A stretch of 5,344 nt of DNA from Sphingobacteriia bacterium. GTDB lineage: Bacteria; Bacteroidota; Bacteroidia; Chitinophagales; Chitinophagaceae. Made by a program: the position numbers and the translations under genes. This document shows, piece by piece, positions 1 to 5,344 of the stretch (positions within the stretch are counted from its first letter, which is position 1; every line of letters starts with the position of its first letter). The DNA lies in contig RDYY01000028.1 in NCBI GenBank assembly GCA_004293505.1, positions 1 to 5,344 on the forward strand, given 5' to 3'. The notes under the pieces are model-generated. The model ran no database searches and was not told the origin of the DNA. It saw nothing but the letters and a program-made list of their open reading frames with translations.

Positions 1-279
1 ATCAGCATTGCAGAACAATTGTCACCCGCCAATTTGGTGAGCAGTGATGATCCACCCGTTTTTATCTGGCACGGTGATGCCGACAAAACGGTTCCCTTGC
101 AACAATCCCAGTGGTTGGGTGAAAAATGCAAAGCAGCCCAATTGCCCTTTGAGTTGCGCATCAAAAAAGGAGAGGACCACGGCTGGAAAACCCAAATAGA
201 AGAAGAAGCAGATTTTGTGACCTGGTTTGACAAATACCTTTCTCCCCAGCCCTTGCGCAAGCAAAAATTAGCCCGCTAA
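1..279 (+). CDS. Alpha/beta-hydrolase, esterase/BD-FAE type, C-terminal fragment (5' end outside window)
   Basis: The reading frame is open from base 1, so this is the last 92 residues of a gene that begins left of the window; the TTG at 19 is in frame but need not be a start. The fragment carries the acid and base of a Ser-Asp-His triad: HGDADKTVP (residues 24-32 of the fragment), where the second Asp (28) is the likely acid, and EDHGW (58-62), where His60 is the likely base. The segment between them fits the helix and strand that usually separate these motifs in carboxylesterase, dienelactone-hydrolase and BD-FAE-like families. The nucleophile Ser and any signal peptide lie outside, so substrate and location cannot be given. 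The C-terminus ends in a basic tail (residues 85-92). The TAA stop (277-279) overlaps the purE stop codon, so the two genes converge with no spacer. The fold is confident; the subfamily is not. Confidence 0.85.
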   Translation: MSIAEQLSPANLVSSDDPPVFIWHGDADKTVPLQQSQWLGEKCKAAQLPFELRIKKGEDHGWKTQIEEEADFVTWFDKYLSPQPLRKQKLAR

Positions 280-797
280 TTTTGGTCGTATTGGTTGGGC
301 CATTCTTTGGTCAGCCCCGCTGCTTTTTTCAACACAGCTTCTTCCATTTGGTCCTTGTGGGCTTGGAAGGCCAAAGACAATTGGGGATCAAAAGCGGCCA
401 AAATTTGAACGGCCAATAGACCCGCATTTTTGGCGGCATTCAATGCAACGGTGGCCACAGGTACCCCATTGGGCATTTGTAAAATAGACAGGATAGAATC
501 CCAGCCATCAATGGAATTGCTGCTCTTGATGGGCACCCCAATCACAGGCAAGGTGGTAAGGGAAGCCACCATACCAGGCAAATGCGCAGCACCCCCAGCC
601 CCCGCAATGATGGTTTTGAGGCCACGGGCTGCAGCGGTAGTGGCGTATTGTACCATGCGCTCTGGTGTTCTGTGGGCCGAAACCACTGTTAATTCAAAGG
701 AAACGTTGAATGACTGTAAAACGCTGGCTGCTGCTTGCATGATGGCCAGGTCGCTGTCGCTGCCCATGATGATACCAACTTGAATGGGGTTGCTCAT
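276..797 (-). CDS. purE: N5-carboxyaminoimidazole ribonucleotide mutase (class I PurE)
   Basis: Interconverts N5-CAIR and CAIR in de novo purine synthesis, normally together with PurK, which is not in this window; the enzyme is cytoplasmic and typically octameric. The 173-residue length is normal for class I PurE. Visible motifs are the phosphate/ribose-binding GSDSD (12-16), SAHRTPERM (40-48) with His42 equivalent to the catalytic His45 of E. coli PurE, the glycine-rich [10 protein letters not shown] loop (67-76), and the [13 protein letters not shown] segment (103-115) characteristic of bacterial class I enzymes. Start: ATG at 797-795, two residues before the conserved N-terminal strand. 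This ATG overlaps the TGA of upstream pdxJ as ATGA, which suggests translational coupling and one transcript. The TAG stop (278-276) overlaps the TAA of the convergent hydrolase. No Shine-Dalgarno sequence is seen. No key residue appears to be missing. Confidence 0.97.
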   Translation of the reverse strand: MSNPIQVGIIMGSDSDLAIMQAAASVLQSFNVSFELTVVSAHRTPERMVQYATTAAARGLKTIIAGAGGAAHLPGMVASLTTLPVIGVPIKSSNSIDGWDSILSILQMPNGVPVATVALNAAKNAGLLAVQILAAFDPQLSLAFQAHKDQMEEAVLKKAAGLTKEWPNQYDQN

Positions 798-1534
798 GAA
801 TGTGAATTTGCTGAGGGTTGAAGTTGTCTGCGGTAGAGTTGAATGGTATTTTCAAAGCCCAAATAGAGGGCGTCACAAATCAGTGCATGGCCAATGCTCA
901 CTTCCAATAAACCGGGAATATTTTGGGCAAAATAAGCCAGGTTGTCCAAGCTTAAATCATGTCCGGCATTGATGCCCAAGCCCAATTCCAGCGCGGTTTT
1001 TGCCGCTTTTTGAAAGGGCAGGATGGCTTGTTTTTTTTGGCCTGTTGCAAAACCTGTGGCATAGGATTCAGTGTAAAGTTCTATTCGGTCGGTACCAGTT
1101 TGTGCAGCAGCTTCCACCATGGTTTCATCGGGGTCAACAAAAATCGACACCCGGATGCCAGCGGCTTTAAACTGCGCAATGGTTTCGCGCAGATAAGCTT
1201 GGTGGGCAACTGTGTCCCAACCGTGGTTACTGGTCAATTGGCCCAAGGCATCGGGCACCAAAGTGACTTGCGCCGGCTGGGTTTCCAAAACCAATTGCAT
1301 GAATTTTTCTTCTCTGGGATTGCCCTCGATGTTGAACTCGGTTGTCAACAAGGGCTTCAGTGCCCGCACATCGGCATAGCGGATATGTCTTTCATCGGGT
1401 CGGGGATGGACTGTTATGCCTTCAGCGCCAAAAGCTTCTGCATCCAAAGCCATTTTAACCAAATCAGGGTTTTGCCCACCGCGGCTGTTGCGCAGGGTGG
1501 CAATTTTATTGATGTTGACACTCAATCGGGTCAT
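794..1534 (-). CDS. pdxJ: Pyridoxine 5'-phosphate synthase
   Basis: Condenses 1-deoxy-D-xylulose 5-phosphate with 3-amino-2-oxopropyl phosphate to form pyridoxine 5'-phosphate, the last ring-closing step of the DXP-dependent vitamin B6 route (partner PdxA, not in the window). The protein is a cytoplasmic TIM barrel. From the chosen ATG it has 246 residues, as is usual for the family. Motifs: the N-terminal strand [16 protein letters not shown] (5-20), [12 protein letters not shown] (40-51) with His43, FNIEGNPRE (67-75) with Glu70 matching catalytic Glu72 of E. coli, VTLVPD (90-95), [11 protein letters not shown] (149-159), NAGHDL (189-194) with His192 matching catalytic His193, and [21 protein letters not shown] (211-231, phosphate-binding end). 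The start at 1534-1532 gives the family's usual N-terminus; in-frame ATG at 1552 and TTG at 1564 would add unconserved residues. It is first in a leftward pair with purE (ATGA overlap) and divergent from the UbiD-family gene. Confidence 0.96.
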   Translation of the reverse strand: MTRLSVNINKIATLRNSRGGQNPDLVKMALDAEAFGAEGITVHPRPDERHIRYADVRALKPLLTTEFNIEGNPREEKFMQLVLETQPAQVTLVPDALGQLTSNHGWDTVAHQAYLRETIAQFKAAGIRVSIFVDPDETMVEAAAQTGTDRIELYTESYATGFATGQKKQAILPFQKAAKTALELGLGINAGHDLSLDNLAYFAQNIPGLLEVSIGHALICDALYLGFENTIQLYRRQLQPSANSHS

Positions 1535-1538
1535 GGCG

Positions 1539-1546
1539 CAAAGGTA
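1539..1546 (-). promoter_or_regulatory. Candidate Bacteroidota -7 box for pdxJ-purE
   Basis: TACCTTTG on the minus strand is an exact match to the Bacteroidota -7 element TAnnTTTG, ending 4 nt before the pdxJ ATG. A TTTG at 1565-1562 lies upstream, but with only 15 nt between it and the -7 box, shorter than the usual 17-23. If used, transcription would begin at about the A of the start codon, giving a leaderless mRNA. This is a motif match only; the true promoter could lie further upstream, inside the ubiD coding region. Confidence 0.35.
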
Positions 1547-1571
1547 AGCCATCGGGCCAACCAAATCACCT

Positions 1572-1579
1572 TAGATTTG
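1572..1579 (+). promoter_or_regulatory. Candidate Bacteroidota -7 box for the ubiD-anmK pair
   Basis: TAGATTTG is an exact TAnnTTTG match, 10 nt before the ATG of the UbiD-family gene at 1590. No TTG-type -33 element is seen at the usual 17-23 nt upstream, which weakens the call. Transcription from it would leave a leader of roughly 0-6 nt. The 55-bp divergent gap leaves little space for anything longer, unless the promoter lies inside pdxJ. Confidence 0.33.
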
Positions 1580-1589
1580 TTCTGTTATT

Positions 1590-3434
1590 ATGGGATATGC
1601 ATCATTGGAATCTGCCTTGATAGACCTGGAGAAAAAGGGTGAATTGGTTCGCATCAAAGAAGCGGTAGATCCGCATTTGGAAATGGCTTCCATTCACTTA
1701 CGGGTGCATGCTGCTGGTGGTCCTGCTTTGTTGTTTGAGAAAGTCAAGGGCAGTCCATTTAGGGCGGCCTCTAACTTGTTTGGGACCCTGGCCCGCAGTA
1801 CTTATCTGTTCCGGGATTCATTGGACTTGGTGCGCCACCTCATTGACCTAAAAGGCAATCCCATGGCGGCCCTGCGCTCTCCCGTCAAGAGTTTGGGGGC
1901 AGGCCTATCGGCCCTGAATGCTTTGCCATTGAAAAACCCATGGCAACAGCCCGTTACCCACCAAGAGATTCGCATCAGCGACCTGCCTTTGATCCAACAC
2001 TGGCCCAAAGATGGGGGCGCATTTGTGACCCTGCCACAAGTGTATACAGAAGACCCTACTTCACCTGGCATCATGCGGTCCAACCTGGGCATGTACCGCA
2101 TTCAATTGACAGGCAATGCCTACAAAACCGATGAAGAAATTGGGTTGCATTACCAACTACACCGGGGCATAGGTATTCACCAATCCTTGGCCAATGCCAG
2201 GGGGGAAGACTTGCGTGTGAGTTGTTTTGTGGGTGGGCCACCCGCCCATACTTTGGCGGCTGTCATGCCCTTGCCCGAAGGCCTGTCTGAAATGATTTTT
2301 GCTGGGGTCTTGGGTAAGCGCCGTTTCCGCTATGCTTATCGCGATGGATTTTGTTTGAGTACGGATGCCGATTTTGTGATCACAGGTTCCGTTTCGCCTG
2401 GCGCCAACAAACCCGAAGGTCCTTTTGGCGACCACCTGGGTTACTACAGTTTGCAACACGATTTTCCCTTGATGAAAGTGCACAAAGTGTATGCCCGCAA
2501 AAACGCCATCTGGCCTTTTACAGTGGTGGGCCGTCCACCCCAAGAAGACACCCGTTTTGGGGAACTCATTCATGCTTTAACGGGTGCGGCCATCCAACAA
2601 GAAATTCCCGGTGTATCGGCCGTGCATGCTGTTGATGCAGCTGGCGTACATCCGCTTTTATTGGCCGTGGGCAGTGAGCGCTATACGCCTTATGCCCCTG
2701 CCCAACAACCTGCAGAACTCTTGACCCAGGCCAACCGTATTTTGGGTACAGGGCAATTGAGTTTGGCCAAGTTCTTGTTTATTTCTGCCCCTGACCATGG
2801 CAGTGCGCAAAAATTAGACGTGCACGACACCCAAGGATTTTTGCAACACGTATTGGCCCGGATTTCTTGGCAGCGCGACATTCATTTTCATACCCACACC
2901 ACCATGGACACCCTGGACTATTCTGGCACAGGATTGAACACGGGGAGCAAAGTGGTGTTTGCCGCCTATGGCAAAGCGTTGAGAACATTGGCCACGGCCT
3001 TGCCAGCGGATCTGGATTTGCCAGCTGAATACCAGGCTCATTTGGTAATGCCCGGGGTAGTGGCCATTCAATTGCCACCCTTTGTCAATGCTGCCCAAAC
3101 AGCTGTAGAAATGGCCCGCCTCAACGAAATCCTCTCCCCTCAAATGGATTGCTTGAAAGGGCTTCCTTTTTGGGTGGTAGCAGATGATGCCGCTTTTGTG
3201 GCCCAGCAATTGTACAATTTTTTGTGGGTGGCTTTTACCCGTTGCAATCCCTCTCACGACATCCATGGCATTCGTTCTTTTACCGAAAACAAACACTGGG
3301 GTTGTGAAGGCCCCTTGCTCTTGGATGCGCGGATCAAGCCCCACCATGCACCCGTTTTGCAATTGGATCCAGTGGTAGAAGAAAAAACACAAAGACTTTT
3401 TGAAAAAGGTGGAAGTTTGTACGGCATCGGATAA
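1590..3434 (+). CDS. UbiD-family prenylated-FMN-dependent (de)carboxylase, long Bacteroidota form
   Basis: Belongs to the UbiD family, which reversibly decarboxylates aromatic or alpha,beta-unsaturated acids using prenylated FMN made by UbiX (no ubiX here). At 614 residues it is longer than E. coli UbiD (about 497). Motifs: SNLGMYR (164-170) with Asn165 and Arg170, LHYQLHRG (186-193) with metal-ligand candidate His191, GLSE (231-234) with Glu234, and EGPFGDHLGYY (276-286). From memory of the family these match Asn168, Arg173, His191, Glu233 and the Glu277/Glu282 pair of Aspergillus Fdc1, with Asp281 replacing the last Glu as in bacterial UbiD proteins. The active site therefore looks intact. 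Start: ATG 1590, giving the family-like N-terminus MGYASLESALIDLEKKGELVRI-type opening. The substrate is unknown: Bacteroidota generally use menaquinone, so a true ubiquinone role is doubtful; a quinone-related or other aromatic acid decarboxylase is possible. anmK follows after 15 bp. Confidence 0.93.
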   Translation: MGYASLESALIDLEKKGELVRIKEAVDPHLEMASIHLRVHAAGGPALLFEKVKGSPFRAASNLFGTLARSTYLFRDSLDLVRHLIDLKGNPMAALRSPVKSLGAGLSALNALPLKNPWQQPVTHQEIRISDLPLIQHWPKDGGAFVTLPQVYTEDPTSPGIMRSNLGMYRIQLTGNAYKTDEEIGLHYQLHRGIGIHQSLANARGEDLRVSCFVGGPPAHTLAAVMPLPEGLSEMIFAGVLGKRRFRYAYRDGFCLSTDADFVITGSVSPGANKPEGPFGDHLGYYSLQHDFPLMKVHKVYARKNAIWPFTVVGRPPQEDTRFGELIHALTGAAIQQEIPGVSAVHAVDAAGVHPLLLAVGSERYTPYAPAQQPAELLTQANRILGTGQLSLAKFLFISAPDHGSAQKLDVHDTQGFLQHVLARISWQRDIHFHTHTTMDTLDYSGTGLNTGSKVVFAAYGKALRTLATALPADLDLPAEYQAHLVMPGVVAIQLPPFVNAAQTAVEMARLNEILSPQMDCLKGLPFWVVADDAAFVAQQLYNFLWVAFTRCNPSHDIHGIRSFTENKHWGCEGPLLLDARIKPHHAPVLQLDPVVEEKTQRLFEKGGSLYGIG

Positions 3435-3449
3435 AACCGTTGTCCTCAA

Positions 3450-4649
3450 ATGGGAAAATTCACCAATCAATTGTCGGCCATTGCCAACAAGGAGGAGCGC
3501 CTCATCATCGGGCTCATGAGTGGGACTTCTTTGGATGGACTGGACATTGCGCTGTGTGCCATTCGTGGCAGTGGATTGCAAACCCAGGTTACCCTCAAAG
3601 CCTTTACCACTGTGGTCTACACCGATGCTTTTCGACAAGCCATCCGTGCCGTTTTTTCCAAAAAAATGGTTGACCTGGAAACCCTCTGTCTCTTGAATCC
3701 TTGGGTAGGTCTAGAACATGGTCGCATGGTATTATCGGCCTTGTCGGAATGGCAGGTTAATCCTGCTGAGGTTGATTTGTTGGCCAGCCACGGACAAACC
3801 ATTTACCATGCCCCCCAATCTTTGCATGGCAGAGCAGGATTTGGTCATGCCACTTTACAGATAGGCGATGGGGACCACCTGGCCGTGACAACGGGCATCA
3901 TCACCTTGAGTGATTTTCGACAAAAACACATTGCTGGCGGGGGAGAAGGTGCGCCGTTGGCCGTGTATGGGGACTATTTTATTTTCAGCCAACCGGGGGA
4001 AGACCGCATTTTGCTCAACATCGGGGGCATTGCCAATTTTACTTGGTTGCCAGCCAACATGGATCCTGGGGAAATTTTTAGTACCGATACGGGACCTGGC
4101 AATACCCTCATGGATGCTTATGTTCAGCAACATTTCAATTTGCCTTTTGATGCAGAAGCTGGTTTGGCCCGTCAGGGAGAGGAGAGCACAGCGCTGTTGT
4201 CGGCTTTGTTGGACCATGGTTTTTTCCAAGCCGGTTTTCCCAAAACCACAGGACCAGAATTGTTTCATTTGGAATACTTGCGCCAGGCGCAATCAAGTTC
4301 TGGTACTTTGGGCATGGGTCACCACGACGTGCTGGCCACTTTGGCGGCATTTACCGCTACCACAGTTGCCGATGCCATGGAAAAAATCATGGATCCCCAG
4401 AAACCCTTTAAAGTGTTTGCCAGTGGCGGGGGCATGCACAATCCCTTGGTGATGGAAAAAATAAAAAACCGCTTCCCAGGCTTGTTGATGGGCACGACGG
4501 CCGATCTGCAGGTTAACCCTGATGCCAAGGAAGCGGTGTTGTTTGCGGTATTGGCCAATGAGGCCATCGCGGGAGGCGATACCCCCATTGGTTCGGGAAA
4601 AGCAGGTATTCCTGCCATCACCATGGGGAAGATCAGCTTTCCCGGATAG
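3450..4649 (+). CDS. anmK: Anhydro-N-acetylmuramic acid kinase
   Basis: Cleaves the 1,6-anhydro ring of anhydro-N-acetylmuramic acid and phosphorylates it with ATP to MurNAc-6-phosphate, a step of peptidoglycan recycling in the cytoplasm; MurQ usually acts next but is not seen here. The 399-residue length is in the family range. Motifs of the ASKHA fold: GLMSGTSLDGLD (21-32, phosphate-1 loop), SHGQT (113-117), DFRQKHIAGGGEGAPL (155-170), LLNIGGIANFT (188-198), TDTGPGN (212-218) with Asp213 equivalent to catalytic Asp182 of E. coli AnmK, ASGGGMHNPLVM (324-335, adenosine-binding side) and DAKEAVLFAVLANEA (358-372). Start ATG 3450 adds about 17 residues before the first strand; no closer ATG was noticed. 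No Shine-Dalgarno sequence is present. It lies 15 bp after the UbiD-family gene, so it is probably co-transcribed, and 3 bp before the end of a convergent gene. Confidence 0.96.
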   Translation: MGKFTNQLSAIANKEERLIIGLMSGTSLDGLDIALCAIRGSGLQTQVTLKAFTTVVYTDAFRQAIRAVFSKKMVDLETLCLLNPWVGLEHGRMVLSALSEWQVNPAEVDLLASHGQTIYHAPQSLHGRAGFGHATLQIGDGDHLAVTTGIITLSDFRQKHIAGGGEGAPLAVYGDYFIFSQPGEDRILLNIGGIANFTWLPANMDPGEIFSTDTGPGNTLMDAYVQQHFNLPFDAEAGLARQGEESTALLSALLDHGFFQAGFPKTTGPELFHLEYLRQAQSSSGTLGMGHHDVLATLAAFTATTVADAMEKIMDPQKPFKVFASGGGMHNPLVMEKIKNRFPGLLMGTTADLQVNPDAKEAVLFAVLANEAIAGGDTPIGSGKAGIPAITMGKISFPG

Positions 4650-4661
4650 GGATTATTTTTT
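4640..4661 (+). terminator. Weak intrinsic terminator candidate at the end of anmK
   Basis: TCCC (4640-4643) can pair with GGGA (4649-4652) across a 5-nt loop that contains the start of the anmK stop codon, followed at once by TTATTTTTT (4653-4661). The stem is only 4 bp, three of them G-C, so it would be a weak terminator. The T-run also encodes the last lysines of the convergent gene, which may be the only reason it is there. Confidence 0.3.
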
Positions 4662-5009
4662 GACTACCCAAAGGGCGCCTTCTTGGTCAATTTCCAGAAC
4701 GGTTTTGTTTTTGCCAGCCATGAGGGCAACATAATAATATTGCTCACCATATTCGTTGGTCAATACCTGGCAATCCGTCAATTTGTAAGTGGGGAAGGGG
4801 TAAGACTTGGAAATGCTTTGGATGGCATCTTGGGGAAGCTTGTCATAGTCCATGCGCTGGCTGGTACCAATTTTTTCTCCCTTGGCATTGAACCACTCCT
4901 GCACTTGTTGTGCGGCATTTCTTTTTTCATTGTTTCCGGTCACCACATCGGCTTTGGCAAAACTGCTCAGGCTGGCCAAAAGGGCGAAGGCGAAGAATAA
5001 CTGTTTCAT
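4653..5009 (-). CDS. Small secreted PepSY-like (DUF2874-type) protein
   Basis: A 118-residue protein with a clear Sec signal peptide: Lys2, hydrophobic core at about residues 4-16, and an AKA site at 18-20, predicting a mature protein from Asp21 in the periplasm or outside. No lipobox Cys is present. The region from about 55 to 116 has the look of one PepSY-like/DUF2874 unit: a helix LPQDAIQSISKSYP (58-71), then strands with CQVLTNEYGEQYYYVALM (80-97), and a final strand pair with an E-x-D-x-x-G turn (VLEIDQEGALWVV, 104-116). Such proteins are common and mostly uncharacterised in Bacteroidota; a binding or inhibitory role has been proposed for relatives, but function here is unknown. The start at 5009-5007 is fixed by the signal peptide and preceded by an A-rich leader without Shine-Dalgarno. 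It has its own likely promoter and converges on anmK with a 3-bp gap. Confidence 0.8.
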   Translation of the reverse strand: MKQLFFAFALLASLSSFAKADVVTGNNEKRNAAQQVQEWFNAKGEKIGTSQRMDYDKLPQDAIQSISKSYPFPTYKLTDCQVLTNEYGEQYYYVALMAGKNKTVLEIDQEGALWVVKK

Positions 5010-5039
5010 ATCGATTGTTTTTGTTTTTAAATGATGCGG

Positions 5040-5076
5040 TAAAATTAGCCGCGTTCCAATGTTTGACGAAGCAAAA
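5040..5076 (-). promoter_or_regulatory. Weak promoter candidate for the PepSY-like gene
   Basis: On the minus strand TAATTTTA (5047-5040) matches the TAnnTTTG -7 element with one mismatch, and TTTTG (5076-5072) lies upstream with a 24-nt spacer, one more than the usual range. The -7-like box sits 30 bp before the ATG (5009-5007), leaving an A-rich leader of about 25 nt, typical of Bacteroidota genes without Shine-Dalgarno. Motif reading only. Confidence 0.27.
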
Positions 5077-5124
5077 TGGGATAGGTTACAACCCTTGCTG
5101 ACGAGAATGGATGAGCGGTGGCTT

Positions 5125-5149
5125 CAATAACCAAAAATGGTGCCTATTG
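5125..5149. repeat. Interrupted inverted repeat (hairpin)
   Basis: CAATA (5125-5129) pairs with TATTG (5145-5149), and directly inside it ACCA (5130-5133) pairs with TGGT (5138-5141) around an AAAA loop; GCC (5142-5144) is bulged on one side. That makes 9 paired positions. No T-run follows on either strand, so a terminator role is unlikely. It lies about 115 bp upstream of the PepSY-like start. It could be a regulatory fold or chance. Confidence 0.3.
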
Positions 5150-5230
5150 TTGCGGGAAAGCCAGAAATACCAAGGAGTCGCAGCGCTTTTAACGTGCGCT
5201 TAACATTGGTCAAAATCAAGGATGAAAATG

Positions 5231-5247
5231 GTTAAATACACTTTAAC
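5231..5247. repeat. Perfect 6-bp inverted repeat GTTAAA-N5-TTTAAC
   Basis: GTTAAA (5231-5236) and TTTAAC (5242-5247) form a perfect palindrome with a 5-nt spacer and no extension beyond it. It is the right-hand part of a cluster of GTTAA-type motifs. It resembles a small operator in shape, but no known regulator site was recognised. Confidence 0.25.
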
Positions 5248-5263
5248 ACTTGATGAGTGGCGT

Positions 5264-5344
5264 TTAGATTTTTCTTTTTTTCGCTTTGGGCCCAGGTGCC
5301 AAGTCATCACAGTAGAATGCTTCTTGCAACAATTGATCCATTTG
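5264..5344 (-). CDS. C-terminal tail of an unidentified leftward gene (start outside window)
   Basis: On the minus strand the frame is open from the window edge to a TAA at 5266-5264, giving 26 residues. The tail contains MDQLLQEAFYCDD (residues 2-14) and ends in a lysine-rich PKAKKRKI. All three leucines use TTG, as is favoured in the surrounding genes, and a basic C-terminal extension is common in nucleic-acid-binding proteins. The gene itself is not recognised, and 26 residues do not allow a function. A competing reading is a rightward ORF starting at ATG 5222 and open to the edge, but it uses TTA leucine codons twice and is full of Phe from the T-run. The leftward reading is preferred, without certainty. 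Confidence 0.45.
   Translation of the reverse strand, partial: QMDQLLQEAFYCDDLAPGPKAKKRKI

Larger units (their letters stand above)
5010..5263. other. Non-coding gap with promoter, hairpin and GTTAA motifs
   Basis: This is the largest stretch without a convincing gene (254 bp). It lies between the probable stop of the leftward gene at the right edge and the start of the PepSY-like gene. It holds the weak promoter near 5040-5076, an interrupted hairpin at 5125-5149, and a set of GTTAA-type motifs at 5187-5247. A rightward frame opening at ATG 5222 reaches the window end and is treated as less likely than the leftward tail. No tRNA, small RNA or riboswitch fold was recognised. Confidence 0.5.

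Noticed and set aside
312..329. CAGC-CCC-GCTG stem followed by TTTTTT, as a terminator for the hydrolase gene
   Set aside because: The stem is only 4 bp with a 3-nt loop, and the T-run is explained by the Lys-Lys codons of purE on the other strand. Too weak to annotate.
1535..1564. Upstream in-frame starts for pdxJ (ATG 1552, TTG 1564)
   Set aside because: They add residues outside the conserved N-terminus, and the family normally begins at the [11 protein letters not shown] strand. The candidate -7 box would also fall inside such an extension.
959..1642. 227-codon plus-strand frame antisense to pdxJ and running into the UbiD gene
   Set aside because: It covers all the conserved PdxJ motifs on the other strand and the start of the UbiD gene in another frame. 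The translation is Cys- and Phe-rich and unlike a protein family.
2814..3638. 274-codon open frame on the minus strand spanning the end of the UbiD gene and the start of anmK
   Set aside because: It is antisense to two well-supported genes, crosses their boundary, and its translation shows no recognisable domain. It arises from the codon use of the sense genes.
3910..4452. 180-codon plus-strand frame inside anmK
   Set aside because: It is out of frame with the conserved AnmK motifs and is low-complexity, rich in Trp, Pro and Cys; a shadow.
5264..5290. PKAKKRKI tail resembling a eukaryotic nuclear localisation signal
   Set aside because: Short lysine-rich C-termini are common in bacterial nucleic-acid-binding proteins. 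The resemblance is most likely chance, and nothing else suggests a host-targeted protein.
1..5344. Mobile element, CRISPR, tRNA/rRNA, toxin-antitoxin or defence system
   Set aside because: No transposase or integrase motifs, no regularly spaced repeats, no cloverleaf-like sequence and no paired small toxin-antitoxin frames were seen; nearly all bases belong to housekeeping genes.

Overview
The window looks like ordinary, tightly packed core-genome DNA from a Bacteroidota bacterium, possibly a Saprospiria or Chitinophagia relative (class-level placement is a guess). Support for the phylum: no convincing Shine-Dalgarno sequence precedes any start codon; two exact TAnnTTTG boxes, the Bacteroidota -7 promoter element, sit in the one divergent gap; the UbiD-family protein is the long form of about 610 residues; and a short secreted PepSY-like protein is present. 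Base composition is moderate, with a strong preference for TTG leucine codons.

Layout from left to right. Positions 1-279 (+) hold the C-terminal end of an alpha/beta-hydrolase (esterase type), whose stop codon overlaps that of the convergent purE (276-797, -). purE is the second gene of a leftward pair with pdxJ (794-1534, -), the two sharing an ATGA start/stop overlap. A 55-bp divergent gap separates pdxJ from a rightward pair: a UbiD-family decarboxylase gene (1590-3434) and anmK (3450-4649), 15 bp apart. anmK converges, with a 3-bp gap, on a small secreted PepSY/DUF2874-like gene (4653-5009, -). Upstream of that lies a 254-bp non-coding stretch (5010-5263) with a weak promoter, a hairpin and a cluster of GTTAA motifs. 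The right edge (5264-5344) probably holds the C-terminal tail of another leftward gene.

How the genes work together. purE (purine ring synthesis) and pdxJ (pyridoxal phosphate ring closure) are housekeeping biosynthesis genes that are probably translationally coupled. The UbiD homologue needs prenylated FMN from a UbiX partner not present here, and its substrate cannot be read from the sequence. AnmK recycles anhydro-N-acetylmuramic acid from cell-wall turnover. No biochemical link between UbiD and AnmK is evident; they probably just share a transcript.

I see no mobile element, CRISPR array, RNA gene, toxin-antitoxin or defence locus, and no convincing evidence of a new system. The most useful second looks are the paired promoter boxes lying almost on the start codons of pdxJ and ubiD, the unexplained motif cluster and hairpin at 5125-5247, and the strand ambiguity at the right edge.
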